Positions 34,087 through 46,394 of a DNA stretch of 64,000 bases are shown here, one piece after another. Each line of letters opens with the position of its first letter. The stretch's first letter is position 1. A model generated the notes under the pieces. The model had not been told where the DNA came from and did no database searches. It was given only the letters and a program-made list of their open reading frames with translations. Origin of the DNA: Nemania diffusa. Taxonomy: Eukaryota; Ascomycota; Sordariomycetes; Xylariales; Xylariaceae. The translations under genes and the position numbers were made by a program. The stretch covers positions 1,736,001 through 1,800,000 of the forward strand of contig JBBPUQ010000002.1 of assembly GCA_038501195.1 (NCBI GenBank). Reading direction: 5' to 3'.

Positions 34087-36482
34087 TTAACGTCTTCGGC
34101 CAGCACCTCCGGCGCCAGAGTCTCCTCTATCAGTAAGAGACACGACTTCACCAATGCCGGCTGCTTCCTGTTCATCTTCGAGTGCAGTGATCTCTTCTCT
34201 GCAATCCCACCACTTCTCTTCACTAAGCTCGAAGGCTTTGCTCTTGATCTCCTTTATAGTCAGGGTCTCTGGCTGGATCCCTTTCCATCTGAGACTAGTC
34301 ATTAGAACCTCTTGCCACTCTGCCGATGTTCTGACGAAAAACTCTCGTCGGGACTCGAAAGGCTAAAGGGTGTTAGCGAAAATCAAGTCCTTTAGCTAGA
34401 TTGTTTGAAGGCTTACTCGAGGATGTGGAAGTCCATCGTCGACCGAAGTCGCAGTCGTATCTGCCTCGCTCACGTCATCGTCTGTTGACGATGAGTCCGC
34501 AATCGATGCTGTGTCTATACTTGCAACCTCATCCAACTGTTTGTTCTTCCGTCTGCTTGGCGATACCAGTTTTTCCGGTTCTCCATCATTGTAGCCGTCT
34601 TCATCTTCATCCTCTTCATCCTCATCTTCCTCTTCGTCCTCTTCGTCATCCTCATCATCCTCATCGTCGGAACCCTGAAGAATACCGTGTTAGCACATAT
34701 ACGCATCTAGAAGAGTAGAGATAAGGTAAAATATAGAAGGTCACTTACAACCCAGCTCTCATCCTCTCTCTTGAATATCTCTTTGCAGCCATCCATCTTG
34801 CCAAGATCAATAGCATGTAGATCATCAAACGTATACTCTCTGTCTTTTGCTTCAAAAGTACCGCCGTAGATATATAGAATATCTTCTTGCACAGCTAACA
34901 AAGCATTAAATCTGGGTGAAGGGTATTCCATTGAGACAGGCATCTCTCGAACAGGTTTGACCGGTTCGTCGTCTTCTTCCTTCACGAGATCAACGTCCAT
35001 ATCATCGGCAGTGTCCAAAGGTGCTCCAGCCTGTAATGCGGCAAGTTGTTTTAATAACTCTTCCTCGTTTGCTTGGGCCCTGCCTCGTCGGCCCGTCCTT
35101 TGCTCTGAAGCAACAGCTTTCTTCTGGGCCCTGGGCTTGCGAAGCATCATCGGGAAAAATCGATTTCTCTCGATATTCCAAGTGTATAGCTGGTTGAAAA
35201 ACTCGCTGTCTATACCCTCCTCGCTTTGTTCCACGTCATGAACACCACCAAATTGCAGCCCGCGGCCCTTGTGATATGCCATGGTCGCCCCAGCACGAGG
35301 GGGGTTAGGCGTATTCGCCGGTTTCTTCCGTTTCTCCCATCTTACAGTAGGGGGCGTGTTTGGAGGCGAGTCTGCTGGTGGCTGGGTAACCCGCAAGTAG
35401 AAGCAATCCTGATGTACTAGAGGTTTAAGAATATTTTTCTGCCCCTGAGATGCCCCCTTTGCAGACTTGTTAGCGGAGACAGTTGCTTTCACTCTAGAGT
35501 AGCCGCCAAATAAAACAGCGCCTTGTTCATGGGGAAGGAATGTGAAGGAAGACCTTGCATCTGGTTTCAATTGCGCTGGTGGGAGAGTTGGGCTGAACCA
35601 AAAGTAATTCTGTTTATCAATTGTTAACATACGGCGTTTCTGCTCCCCGGACAACATATCAACGTACTTGAGTATCGAACAACCAGAGATCGCTCAGATA
35701 TTTTGTTTGGTTTGAGGTGTCTTGAAAGCCTACACTCCAGGGTTAAATTTGGTGAAGGATAAACTGCGGGCCGTGCTTGTAGTTCATACCTCCAAATAGG
35801 ATGATATAGTTCTTGTAATACGTCATACGATGACCGCTCCTGGACGGCGGTGTTTTCCCCTTAACCTCTACACGCGTCCATTCGCGGGTACTCGGTTCAA
35901 GACGCCAGAAGTCATTATAATGATAAAATGTGCCCTGTTTGGGGCTATCATAGGACTGGATCAGCATCCATGCTAATACCAGATTTCGATTTAAAGGAGT
36001 CTCATTACGAACCTACTAAATTCACCCCCAAACAGGAAAATGGAGTCTTTTTGGTTACCTCCTCTGCACCAGGCATGGCCAGATCTCGGGAGAGGAGCAT
36101 TAGGGGATGTCACGCAGTGCCATTCATCTCTATCTGTATAGTAGATATTGAGGTCATTGAAGAAGTTGGCAATGGCTCCATTCCAAGTCTCGCCGCCAAA
36201 AAGCAAGAGTTGGTTGCTATTAGATGGAGAGGCTATGAAGGTTGCGGACGACCGAAGCTTGGGAGGATTATCAAGGACAGTCTCGGTGACTTTGAGAAAT
36301 AGCTCTTGCTGCTTTTTGTACTCAGCCAAGACAGCATCGAGATCCACATCTTCAGCATCACTACCATCTAGCTTCGCGGCCTTGGTCTTTTCCTTTTTTT
36401 GGGCCTTTTTCTCCTGCTTCTGTTTTTTCTCGGCGAGCTTCTGCTTCTTTGAATCCGACTTGCTTTTCTTGTCTTTTGCCAT
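34087..36482 (-). CDS. KEL3: Kelch-repeat protein, Kel3/KLHDC4-like
   Basis: Six exons: 36482-36013, 35944-35790, 35729-35668, 35609-34749, 34674-34417 and 34362-34087, giving 693 residues. The first 40 residues are a Lys-rich head (MAKDKKSKSDSKKQK). Kelch blades follow, seen as LLLFGGETWNG, SIFLFGGEFSS, YIILFGGFQD, AVLFGGYSRV and LYIYGGTFEAKDREYTFDDLH. The C-terminal part is very acidic (Asp/Glu run coded near 34600-34670) and then has a conserved globular end (FFVRTSAEWQEV, LRWKGIQPETL). It matches the fungal Kel3/human KLHDC4 family, of uncertain function. Splice sites are GT-AG throughout and all phases close. The gene is divergent from the ornithine carrier. Confidence 0.88.
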
Positions 36483-37434
36483 GCTGTAGGAGGTAACTAC
36501 TAGCTAAAGATGAAGCAAAGCAAGGGGTTTCATGCCTTAAATTAGGGAGATGGTGATGTAGGTGAAGGCCGTTGGGGGACTAAGAACACCAATGTAGACC
36601 GTGTCTTGATATATGGAAACAACCAAAATCTGAGTTTGAATGTTCGTTACAAGCTAAATAATGTCCTACCCCTCTATTGTCACCCGAGGGGCAGCTGACA
36701 GCCCCTCCCAACAGCTCAATCTCAAAATTCCATGTACCTAGGTACTGATGATCTGATAAGATAATTTTCTCCCATACAGAAACTAACTCCATTCTACCCC
36801 ACTTAGCTTTGCCTGGGCAGGCTGATGTACTCCGCTATGTGGGGTGCAAGTGTCGCGCTTCCAAGCGACATCGCTCCGCTTAACAGAAATTTCTTGTCCA
36901 AATTAGACCTCCATTCCGAATATGCACTCCAACTCACCGAGCATAAACCGGAAAGTTTGGAGATAGTGATATACATCACACCGCGAGGCCTATAGCTAGC
37001 AGCTGAACAACATAAATGCAACTTGATCGTCCCACTGAAAATACTGCTGGCCTCTCTCTCCTCGCCGTCCTATCGTCGTACCATGTGCATCCACTCAGTC
37101 GATACTTATTGGCGGGGCCTGAGCTAGTCCCTACCTAGGTACTGTAGGTACGGTATCTAGTGGTGATTGACCTCAAACAGCGCCGCTCAAACAGGCTGCT
37201 GGGTGCTGCTAGGTCGCGCGCCAGATCTTCTCCCGCCACCAACATCGTTTGCCCGGCCCACCTCCCATAAAATCCCTTAACAACCCGTCTGTCTCTCCAA
37301 CTCTAATAGCCATGCCATAGCACAGCAGGTCGTATTTTGTCGCCGTCGCCTGCCGTTGTGCATGATTATCTAGCCCGGCAGGCCTCCTGGCGACACATCC
37401 TTCTTTCGAAACCATCGCGAGTCCAGTGACCACT
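36483..37434. promoter_or_regulatory. Divergent promoter region, KEL3 / ORT1
   Basis: About 950 bases between two outward genes. Small frames here are not convincing. TACCTAGGTACTGTAGG-type motifs lie near 37131-37155. Confidence 0.4.
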
Positions 37435-38502
37435 ATGGCAGCAACACAAGCAAACTCTGTCACCACTGTCCCCTCTACATTTACCACCAAGCCAAAATCT
37501 GCCGCAATGGAGGTCATCGAAGATCTTACCTACGGATCTGTAAGTTATGCGACATCTGTAGTACATCTGCCTGTTGAAGCACTAACACATAGCCACCAGA
37601 CTGCCGGTATCGTGGGCAAGTATATAGAATACCCCTTCGACACGATCAAGGTCAGATTGCAATCGCAGCCTGATCACCTCCCTCTCCGCTACTCCGGACC
37701 GCTCGACTGTTTCCGACAATCCATCAAAGCCCACGGCGCGCTCGGCTTCTACCGCGGAATTAGCGCACCCCTCTTCGGTGCCGCTGCCGAGACGAGTAGT
37801 CTCTTCCTCTTCGAGCGCCTGGGTCGCGAGGCCGTATACGCTTCCGGATACTGTTCACGCGACCGTGTCCTCCCCTTGCCCGCCTTGTGGTTCACGGGCG
37901 CCTTTGCGGGCGCCTTCACCTCCGTCGTCCTCACGCCCATCGAGCTCGTCAAATGCAAGGTCCAGGTACCAGCGAGCGTAGATGGCACGGTACCCAAAGT
38001 ACCCACCGTCATGTCGGTGATCCGCGACGTCTACAAGTACGAGGGGGTTAGAGGATTCTGGCACGGTCAAATGGGCACTTTTCTCCGGGAGTCAGGCGGC
38101 TGCGCGGCTTGGTTCGGATCGAAGGAAACAGCCACCAAAATGTTCTATCTTCTCAACGAGCGATCGGCCACCTCTCAGCTAGAGAAGGATGCACTTGCTA
38201 CCGAGGTGCTACCTTTATGGCAACAGGCTGTAGCGGGTGCATCTGCTGGTATGTCTTATAATTTCTTGTTCTTCCCTGCCGATACCGTTAAAAGTCGCAT
38301 GCAAACCTCCCCGGTTGGTGGGACCAAACAGAATCGGACCTTCCTACAGGAAGGTCGGGCTCTGTGGAACCAGTATGGTCTACGTGGGTTCTATCGGGGA
38401 TGCGGTATCACAGTACTACGTTCAGCCCCAAGCTCGGCCTTCATTTTCATGGTTTTTGACGGCTTAAAGCGGAATCTACCGTTGAGTAGCGCACCAGCCT
38501 AG
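37435..38502 (+). CDS. ORT1: Mitochondrial ornithine carrier (Ort1/Arg11 type)
   Basis: Exons 37435-37539 and 37600-38502 give 335 residues. It shows the three tandem mitochondrial-carrier repeats with PxD/ExxK/R signatures: [22 protein letters not shown] and [11 protein letters not shown]. The N-terminal part and the [12 protein letters not shown] segment fit fungal ornithine transporters such as Arg-13 and AmcA. These exchange matrix ornithine for cytosolic substrates, linking mitochondrial ornithine synthesis to cytosolic arginine synthesis. The 60-base intron (donor GTAAGT, branch CACTAAC, acceptor CCACCAG) is a multiple of three and free of stops, so the frame can be read through; the spliced form fits the family better. 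The start is the ATG at 37435, upstream codons being non-ATG. Confidence 0.92.
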   Translation: MAATQANSVTTVPSTFTTKPKSAAMEVIEDLTYGSVSYATSVVHLPVEALTHSHQTAGIVGKYIEYPFDTIKVRLQSQPDHLPLRYSGPLDCFRQSIKAHGALGFYRGISAPLFGAAAETSSLFLFERLGREAVYASGYCSRDRVLPLPALWFTGAFAGAFTSVVLTPIELVKCKVQVPASVDGTVPKVPTVMSVIRDVYKYEGVRGFWHGQMGTFLRESGGCAAWFGSKETATKMFYLLNERSATSQLEKDALATEVLPLWQQAVAGASAGMSYNFLFFPADTVKSRMQTSPVGGTKQNRTFLQEGRALWNQYGLRGFYRGCGITVLRSAPSSAFIFMVFDGLKRNLPLSSAPA

Positions 38503-38672
38503 AAAGATATAATAGATGTATATAGATGGTATCATGACGTGAGCAGGTCCGGCGTTGAGGCGCATATACCTTGGGGAGTTGGATGGATAGGCTATTATTC
38601 TTGTATATCGGTATATATCTATGCTATGCTCCAACTCAATATTCCAAACCAATGCCAATCTTCATCTCGCTT

Positions 38673-39366
38673 TTATCGATCTTTCCCGAGCGCCTTCCTT
38701 GTAGCTAGCGTCGATTCAGAGATGTCCCAGTCATTCAAGTACCCGACGCCTGCATTCAGGTATGTCGCGAACCCAAGCCAGGTCAAGTAGGGGACCATAC
38801 ACCAACCAGCAACATTGTCGACACCGAAGTACAAGTACGTCAAGTATCCATTTAAACCAATAAGGGACACAACGTTGGCAAGTGCAAGGGCAGGGCGACG
38901 GAGTCCGAAGAATAGCGGCATCCACGTCAAATTGAGTCCTAGCTGTGCTGAGTACAGGGTTTGCAGAACCCCAACTGAGACGGGTAACGACGAGGAGACG
39001 TATGGCAAGGAGGCCTGCGTCACGGCGCGGTGGGCCGCATAGCCCATCAAGCCGTACAGAGCAGTCCAAGCCGGCCCAAAGACGTAGGGCGGCGGGCGCA
39101 GAGGCGGCTGCTTGATTGCGCCGTAGGTCTCTTTTGTTTGCTTCGCTGCGGCGTCATTTTATGTGTTAATAACATTTCGTGTACTGGGATATGACGGATC
39201 ACTCGACTTCGACTGGTGAGTTTAAAAGATAGGGATGGAATATGAGCTTACGCCTTGTGCTGTAGCCCACGGCTGTTCCTAGTGCGATAGGGAGGAGGAT
39301 TGACGCCGAGGGGCTGGCGAACACGTCGTACGGTATCGTACTGATTTTAGGGATGTAGGTCGTCAT
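38673..39366 (-). CDS. TspO/MBR-family translocator protein
   Basis: Exons 39366-39252 and 39145-38673 give 195 residues. The core shows KQPPLRPPPYVFGPAWTALY, the tryptophan-rich loop 1 and helix of the TspO family, then LGLNLTWMPLFFGLRRPALA and a final YLTWLGFATYLNAGVGYLN (cf. family WxxYAxxLN). Five membrane helices are expected. TspO proteins bind tetrapyrroles and sterols in mitochondrial or ER membranes and take part in stress responses. The N-terminal 40 residues are an extra hydrophobic lead. The intron joins STR to PKQTKETYGAIK. The tail after the last helix is short and charged. Confidence 0.92.
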
Positions 39367-41207
39367 GTTGTTCTAGATTTGTTTTAAAACTGGACTGTTT
39401 CTGAATGAGAAACAAATACAATCTAGTTGCGAGCGTATCATTTACTGTTAGATATTTTGAAGTTAATGGTAAGTGAGGGTTTGAGGATGTAAGAAGATAG
39501 CTGAGGGTCGTATAAAGACGTAGTGGAGCTGGAAGCTCAGCTCTGGCCGGGTATTGATGACGTAGCAGGTTGCAATGGGCTCGATCTCAATTCAATGCCT
39601 GAATTATAAGCATCGCGACTTTTCATATATAAGAGCTAGCTAGCCGCTGAAATATTAGAGGAGCAGTCGGGTATATTGAACCTAAACACGTCTCAACGCT
39701 GTGCGCTAGGTAGCACTGAAACTGAGAATTGTCAATAGTTCTCCCTGTTTTTGAAAACTCAGGTTTCGAAGGTGTTCAAAGTTATAAGTATAATGGTGTC
39801 ACTTCAACTGAAAGCTACCTACATATGTAGGTACTCAATCAAGTTGGACAAAAAACTACCTTTTCATAGTCGGATGCACCTGCCAATAATGGTCTAGAAC
39901 AGTATCATAAAGTTGAAAGAGATACTTTGCGAAAATTGTATTACTTACTAGTGGCAAAGGATCTATGAACAAATCTGGCGGGATGCAAACACTCTTCGGC
40001 CTCTAGTTGTGTGTGATGATTGATTAGGCTTCTAATTTACGCTTAATCTACGCCTACTGCACGTGTTTCCTCGTTGCTTCGATATATTCGAGCTACCAAA
40101 ATATCTAAAGATTCATAAGTATCTAGGTAAGTACCTAATATAGAATCGAACCTAATTTGCAACTAGGTACTCTTGAAACTCTGGCAGACTCTATTTAGTA
40201 ACCTATCGTGAGGCCTAATAAGGAATAAGGAATAAGGTCAAGCAATCAGCTATTCCAAACGGATAGATACCAACAAACCTTACCCTTTGCAGAGAGAGGT
40301 GGAATACACTGTCATACAACAACCAATCACATAGCCGATTACACAGTTTCCACGCGTTTACGAACTGTGCCATACGATTACACCGCGATCCTGTATTCGG
40401 TAAGCACCTGCCATTGGCCACTTGGGGACTTCGGCCCATAAATTGGGTGGATACATGTGTGGATGCGCTCGCGATGGCCGCTGACCTGACGAACTGCCTC
40501 CTTCTTTGTCTCCTTTCCCAACAAAAGAGCTGCTTCGATATAACTTGTCGTCGGAGTACAGAATCTCGACATAGCTTCTTGCGATCCTCGCAGGCACCAT
40601 TCATTTCATTCCATCTAATCACATTGTCAATCTGCATAGTTCGTCAACCCTTCTTCTGTTCCCCTTTACCCTTTACCCTTCATTTCAACACCAACAACAA
40701 CATCATCCTGAACAGCATCATCAGCCCTAAACCCTTTGAACATATCGTCCCCCAACTTGTAACTCGCTGTTCCTCTATTCCTCCCTGAACACTTCGCTCC
40801 CTACCACGGCTTCTACAGACCATTGGCAAACTTGGCATCTTCCTCTTCTCATTGTTGCCACCTCATGCCGTTTGCTTGTTGCAGAGCCTTTGCTCTAGCC
40901 ACTAGTCGTCAACAATCATCTTACTCTCTGCTTGCTCCGCGTGTCCACCGACCGCCTTCCCTCACTATTATTGGCCCTTTATTATCTTCACTTTCTCTCA
41001 AACTTGTTCAGAATGAATCCTCTAACGGCAAGCGCTTCGCCAAACAACAGGCATTTGACATACCGGCAAACTCCTAAAATCACTTGACGACCGACGAGAC
41101 CCACGGCCTACCCACGACCGACTTCTCTATACATATGCGCCGCATGCTTCGATGCATAATACACGCTGAACTCTTCGTATACCAATCCTGATACACGCAC
41201 CGCCGAA
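39367..41207. other. Upstream region and probable long leader of the ARS2 gene
   Basis: 1.8 kb without a recognisable gene. The first part is the TspO promoter. The last 600 bases are pyrimidine-rich with CCTTC/CAACA runs, the look of a long fungal 5' leader. Frames within it (40414-40788, 40823-41077) have low-complexity content and are not supported as genes, although one could act as an upstream ORF. Confidence 0.4.
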
Positions 41208-44027
41208 ATGGACTCGTACACGTACCGCGATAGCTCAGGGCGGTCGCCGAATGATCGCACCTGGAGTGCCAGAGACGATAGGGTTAAAGACGAGCCTCGC
41301 GATAGCTTTTATCGCGGACGTTCACCCGGTGCGTCTCTAAGCAGTTTTGCGCTTTTCTGTTGTCGAATTCCAAACTCACTAGCTATATTGTGCTGCCTCG
41401 TTTGTAATAAGAGCAACAAGTTTTGGTCAGCTATACAATTTATTACATAGAGAAACTAACTCCGATAGGCTATGACCGTGCTCGGCGACGTTCTCGTTCT
41501 CCCCAAGCTGTTGACAGATACGAACCTCGAGGCCGCGGAAGAGATGAGCACCCAACTCCCCGCGATCGCGAAGATCGCCGTCGGATCAATTCGCCGCCAG
41601 CCAACATCGATCGTTACGTTCCGGGGTCAAACAGCAATCCGATCCCCACAGCCCCGGTTGCCAACCCGTTAACGGACCCTGTTAAGCTACCATTTCAAGT
41701 TGGGTTTTCCTATTTTGGTGAATGGTGGCGAGCCAATGAGAAGATCAAGGAAGAGAAAGAACGAGCACGCACCGGTAGGAGGCGAGAACCTGAACGCCCC
41801 CGTGGACGCGAAACCCACGAAGACCGTGAGAAAGAGAAGGCGAAGATTCAGGCTGCGTACGATGCGTATAGGGAAGACCTTCAGGCAAAAATGGCGCGCA
41901 CCTTCGTCTCGGAACACAAGAAGGAGCAGTGGTTTCGAGAAAAATATGTTCCCGAAGCTCGCAATCCACTACGCATGCAAATCAACGAATTTCGCCGCAG
42001 CGCATATAACCAGTGGGAGCAAGATTTAGAGTCGGGCATGTTTGATGAGTTTTCGCTCGAAGGCCTTCCTAAAAGTGAAAGTAATGGCGCCGGTGGTATC
42101 GTCGAGAAAGAGGAGGGAGAAGCTACTGCAGCCAATGAAGTTCTCGGGGTGGGTGACCTGGTTCCTGTAACGGGAAATGACCTACGTGATGAGAGCCTGT
42201 ACCAGCCAACGCTCCTGATTAAGACGATAGCACCTCACGTTAGCCGCCAGAACCTAGAGGCATTTTGTAAAGAACATCTCGGTGAGGGCGAAGGTGGCTT
42301 CAAGTGGTTATCACTGAGCGATCCTAACCCTAGCAAAAGATACCACCGTATGGGATGGGTCATGTTGCATCCTGCGCCCGAGACAGCTGCCCCTGCTGAC
42401 CGTCCGGATCCCAAGGACGAGGAAGGCGAAGTTGATGCGAAATCCCTGACCCCTGTTTCTACTGCTGAAAAGGCTCTAGAGGCAGTGAATGGCAAAACTG
42501 TGAAGGATGAGGTTCGGGGAGACTTCGTTTGTCACGTAGGCGTGCACAACCCGCCCAATAACCCTCGTAAAAAGGCACTCTGGGATCTCTTCTCCGCACC
42601 AGAGCGGGTCGAAAAAGATCTTACCCTTGCCCAGAGACTTGTCAGCAGGTTTGAGGATGATTTTGGGTCCGATTTCAACGCTGTCCTAAGAATTGAGGAA
42701 CGAGTAGAATCGCTTCGAAACGCCGGCCGCCTTGAGGTGGCTGGTCCTTCCATTCCCGCCAAAAAGGTCAAGAAAGATCGCAATCTAGATTTTGATGATG
42801 AGATGGATGACGGGGAAGAGGGCGAAATGGGCGAGTCAGATGAGGAGGGGATTGTTGATGATGAAGTTGACGATGAAGATCTCCTAATCAAGAAGAAGCA
42901 ACTCGATCTAACAATCGAGTACTTACGCCGAGTTTTCAACTTCTGCTTCTTTTGCGTGTTTGAGAGCGACTCTATTCACGAGCTTACACGAAAATGTCCG
43001 GGTGGCCACCTTCGTCGTCCCCGAAGCACGCTTTCTTCGGTAGCAAAGAATGTAGCTCGTGCTAGCGCTAACGGAGACCCCTTCCCATCTAAAAAGCGAG
43101 CCGAAGTCAAAGATGAGGAGGAGGGTGAGGCGCCCGAACCTGATCGCAAGTTCCGCAATACTTCTTCAAAAACAGAACAGCAACTAGAGCGGGCTTACAA
43201 ATGGGTGAAGACATTTGAGGACAAGATTATGCAGATCTTGGAGCCTGAGGCTGTCGACGTCCGAAAGCTCGGAGGTAAAGCTACAGAGGATGCTCTCAAT
43301 GAGGAGCTTGCGAAATTTGTGAAACAAGAGGATGAGCATAAGTTCAGGTGCAAAGTTCCCGACTGCGCCAAGCTTTTTAAAGAAGATCATTTCTGGAAGA
43401 AGCATGTTGAGAAAAGGCATGCGGAATGGCTTGAGACTATGCAACAGGAGGTAAGCGAAATTCATGAAGACCGATGCTGAAATGAGCTAACCTTGGCCTC
43501 AGTTCGATCTTATCAATGCCTATGTTTTAGATCCTGCGCACATTGCTCCGTCGAAGACAGATGCTAACAGCAACGGCCATTTCCCGCCGGCGAGCGGCCA
43601 GACGCAGCAGGGCACCCCTCGGGGTTTTAACCTACAGAACTTTACAATGAATAACATGATAGCGGCATTCCCTAACTTTCCGAACATGCCAGGGATGCCG
43701 CTCTTTGCTGGTAACACCATGCAAGCTGCAGGATGGAACGCAGGTGGTGATGAACGTGGGGCCGGGCCAATTCGTCGGAACGGTCCTAGTGGAGCGGCGC
43801 GATTCAACAACCGTACTGGGCCGTACGACCGACGCCAACAGCAAGGTCGTTGGAATCAGGACGGTTTAGGCGCTGGGCGTGGTAGAGGAGGTCCCGGCCG
43901 ATGGGGTGATGGTGCCTCTGGCGGAGCCGCGGTCGGGCCTCGCGAAGCTGTCCAGGGACGTAGCCTCAAGAGCTATGAGGATTTGGATCACTCTCCCGGA
44001 GGGGGTGGCGGAGAACTGAACTACTAA
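41208..44027 (+). CDS. Ars2/Serrate-type zinc-finger protein (Pir2-like)
   Basis: Exons 41208-41328, 41469-43450 and 43503-44027 give 875 residues. An Arg/Ser/Asp-rich head is followed by the Ars2 N-terminal core (PFQVGFSYFGEWWRANE, KMARTFVSEHKKEQWFREKY). The middle region contains the RRM-like and acidic parts. A C2H2 finger (KFRCKVPDCAKLFK, then H..K.H) lies near residue 680. The last 170 residues are Gly/Arg/Asn-rich and end in a YEDLDH segment, the usual Ars2 leg. Ars2 links the nuclear cap-binding complex to RNA decay and export; in fission yeast the homologue Pir2 acts in nuclear RNA surveillance and heterochromatin. The first intron (140 bp) joins GRSPG to YDRARRRS. Both phases close. 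Confidence 0.9.
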
Positions 44028-44643
44028 GTAAATGCGATAGGTCAAGTTTGCGTTGCTTTTCCATTTCTACGTGGGCCGGATTCTCGGTGCATTCCCTAGA
44101 GCTTGAAAGAGGCAAAATCGAAGCCATCGCTGATCTAAGATGGATGTACACCAGAGCTACCATACAGCATTCGGGAGGCCTACGTCTGCAGAACAAAAAG
44201 TAGTCCATTATGTTCTATGTAGGGAAGCGACTTTCGCTCCTTTGTACAAATTTAGCTTATGGGTTCATTTTAGTGGGCGAGTTAATCGGACAAGTATATA
44301 ACAGAAATGCAGCCTTCTTTTCTTTTCTTAGGTATGATGCTGAGTTGTGAAGCGCGAGGTTGATAGTGCTGTGGAATACTCCGAGTCTTAGTCGAAACAC
44401 GTCGCCAAGCATTCCGATATCACTAGTAACCTGTGACTCACTCACAAAACAGCGCTTTGCATAACTGGACTGGTCTGGTCTGGACTGGCAAATAAATAAT
44501 ACCTTTGTCTCTTACATCATCGTCAGTCTTGGTTTCCGTAACGAGGAGTTGATATACAGGCTCTAGAACTCTAATACCAGGCGACGTTTCCTAAGCGGCA
44601 CACTTGGTAGAGTTCTCGCTCTTCCGTATTGCGCTACACCAGC
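44028..44643. other. Intergenic, ARS2 3' end and RidA promoter
   Basis: About 600 bases; no gene seen. Confidence 0.4.
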
Positions 44644-45290
44644 ATGTCACGCACACTCATTAGCTCCGGCTCCCTGTTCGAGGAAGAGATCGGATACTCG
44701 CGCGCGGTGGTCACGGGCGACCTCGTCTTCGTGTCAGGATGTACGGGGTAAGCTACTCCAAGACGCCGTACAGTTTCTCTGCCCTCGCGTATCTGGACCC
44801 GTGCATGGGAGTCGTCCAATGGCTATCCAAGGAGTCTGCATCCCGACTTTCCAGTTTCGGGGTCGGCTCGGCGTATCTGCGCTTCGATCTGCTACGCTAC
44901 GCATGCCTTGCCTGCCATCCACCCACCCACCCACTCACTCACTCGTCCATCTAGCGTCGTTTGCTAACTTCATCCGTGCGTCATCGCAGCTACGACTACA
45001 AGACGGGCGCGTTATCCCCCGACATCGTCGAGCAGGCAGAGCAGTGCCTGCGGAACGCGGCCGCCGCGCTCACGGAGGCGGGGGCGTCCGTCGAGGACGT
45101 CGTGCGCGTCACGTACATCGTGCCCGAGCGCGAGGCGTTCCCGGCCGTCTGGCCCGTGCTGCGGCGGTGGTTCGGGCACGCGCGGCCGGCGGCCACGATG
45201 ATGGCCGCGGGGCTGATGAGGGAGGAGATGAAGATTGAGATCCAGGTCACCGCAGTCAGGGGATCGGCGAGGAAGGAGGAGGAGGCGTGA
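44644..45290 (+). CDS. RidA/YjgF-family protein (Rid superfamily)
   Basis: Exons 44644-44747 and 44990-45290 give 134 residues with a 242-base intron. The pattern is that of the Rid fold: YSRAVVTGDLVFVSGCTG, YDYKTGALSPDIVEQAEQCLRN and the VRVTYIVPEREAF core, ending with ARPAATMMAAGL and KIEIQVTAV. In canonical RidA the last but one motif is R-P-A-R with the arginine binding substrate carboxylate; here the segment reads RPAATM, so the second arginine of that motif is replaced. Rid proteins hydrolyse reactive enamine/imine intermediates, but such variants often belong to subgroups of unknown activity. The second exon is very GC-rich. Confidence 0.88.
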
Positions 45291-46394
45291 AAGGGGCTTG
45301 GGGTGGGGGGGATCGCCATGGGAGAGGGGAGAGGGGGGACGGCGTCGCCGGTGCTACTGTGGCATCTGGTCGATGAATGCGGTTCGAAGAATGCGGTTGA
45401 TCTGCATGGGGAAGAGGTACGGCAGATAGAGTACGGCGCTGACGTAGCACTGCATTGCATGGCAGCGCATGGCAGCGCGCATGGCATAATATTGGATTTT
45501 TCACGCCCGGCTTACTTTTGTTTGCTCTCCTTCTCGAAATAAGTCTAGGACGAACAAACGAACGCTTCGGCGACCCCTGATCACTTAGGAAAATATACGA
45601 GGCTTGAAGTCGGCGATTACTTAATCCTCAGTATACGGCCTCCTGTCATGGCCTGAACCCCTGACTTGTAGTATACTAATGGTTAGCAAGTACACTATCT
45701 AGGTAGATGTACATCTGCAGACAAAGAGGTAAGAGAATCCGAGATGGCCTAATGATATATAGGTACTCTATAGATATTCTAGAAGTCTTCTCTTTGATAG
45801 ACGACACTTTCCTATCCCAGGTAAGTACCTCTTGGCCTACAGCTTACCTACATTGCATTGCATGTGTGCAAATCATCATCCCAAGCGCCGTACGATCCGT
45901 CGTTTCACAAGAAATCCGCCGCTGTCCTGCCGAGACAGTGGAGCCCGTTGCAGGTCGTCAGCGTTGCCGAGCCCGAGCCCATCCTCAGATAGGCCAGCCA
46001 GTCCGGTGCTCTGTCCAGTATCTTTTCGTTGGTCGCCGAACCGACGGGTTTCTAGTTCGGCTATTTCTCCCTTGCTATTTCTCTCGGGTTGCCGTGATAC
46101 CTAAGATCTAAACAATACATAGATCGTTCAAGGCTTGGTTGCAGTGGAGTCTGAAAAGGGGTAAGTGAAGAACTCTATACTAATGTAGGGCACTATGGCG
46201 TATCAAAGGGTATCACTATACTTAGGTGATATTCAATGATTAAGGCCAGTGCTGAATAGTAAGGTAGACAGAAAACAAGTCGTTAGGGAAATTAAACTAC
46301 TAAACCAGACTCGCAAATCAGCAATACAGCGGTACTATAGGTCTTAGGAATGAAGTGATGAGAATTATTCATTTATTTACTTTTTTTTCTTGAT
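45291..46394. other. Convergent intergenic region
   Basis: 1.1 kb between the RidA gene and the YeeE gene; no gene recognised. Several TACCTA-type motifs occur. Confidence 0.4.
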
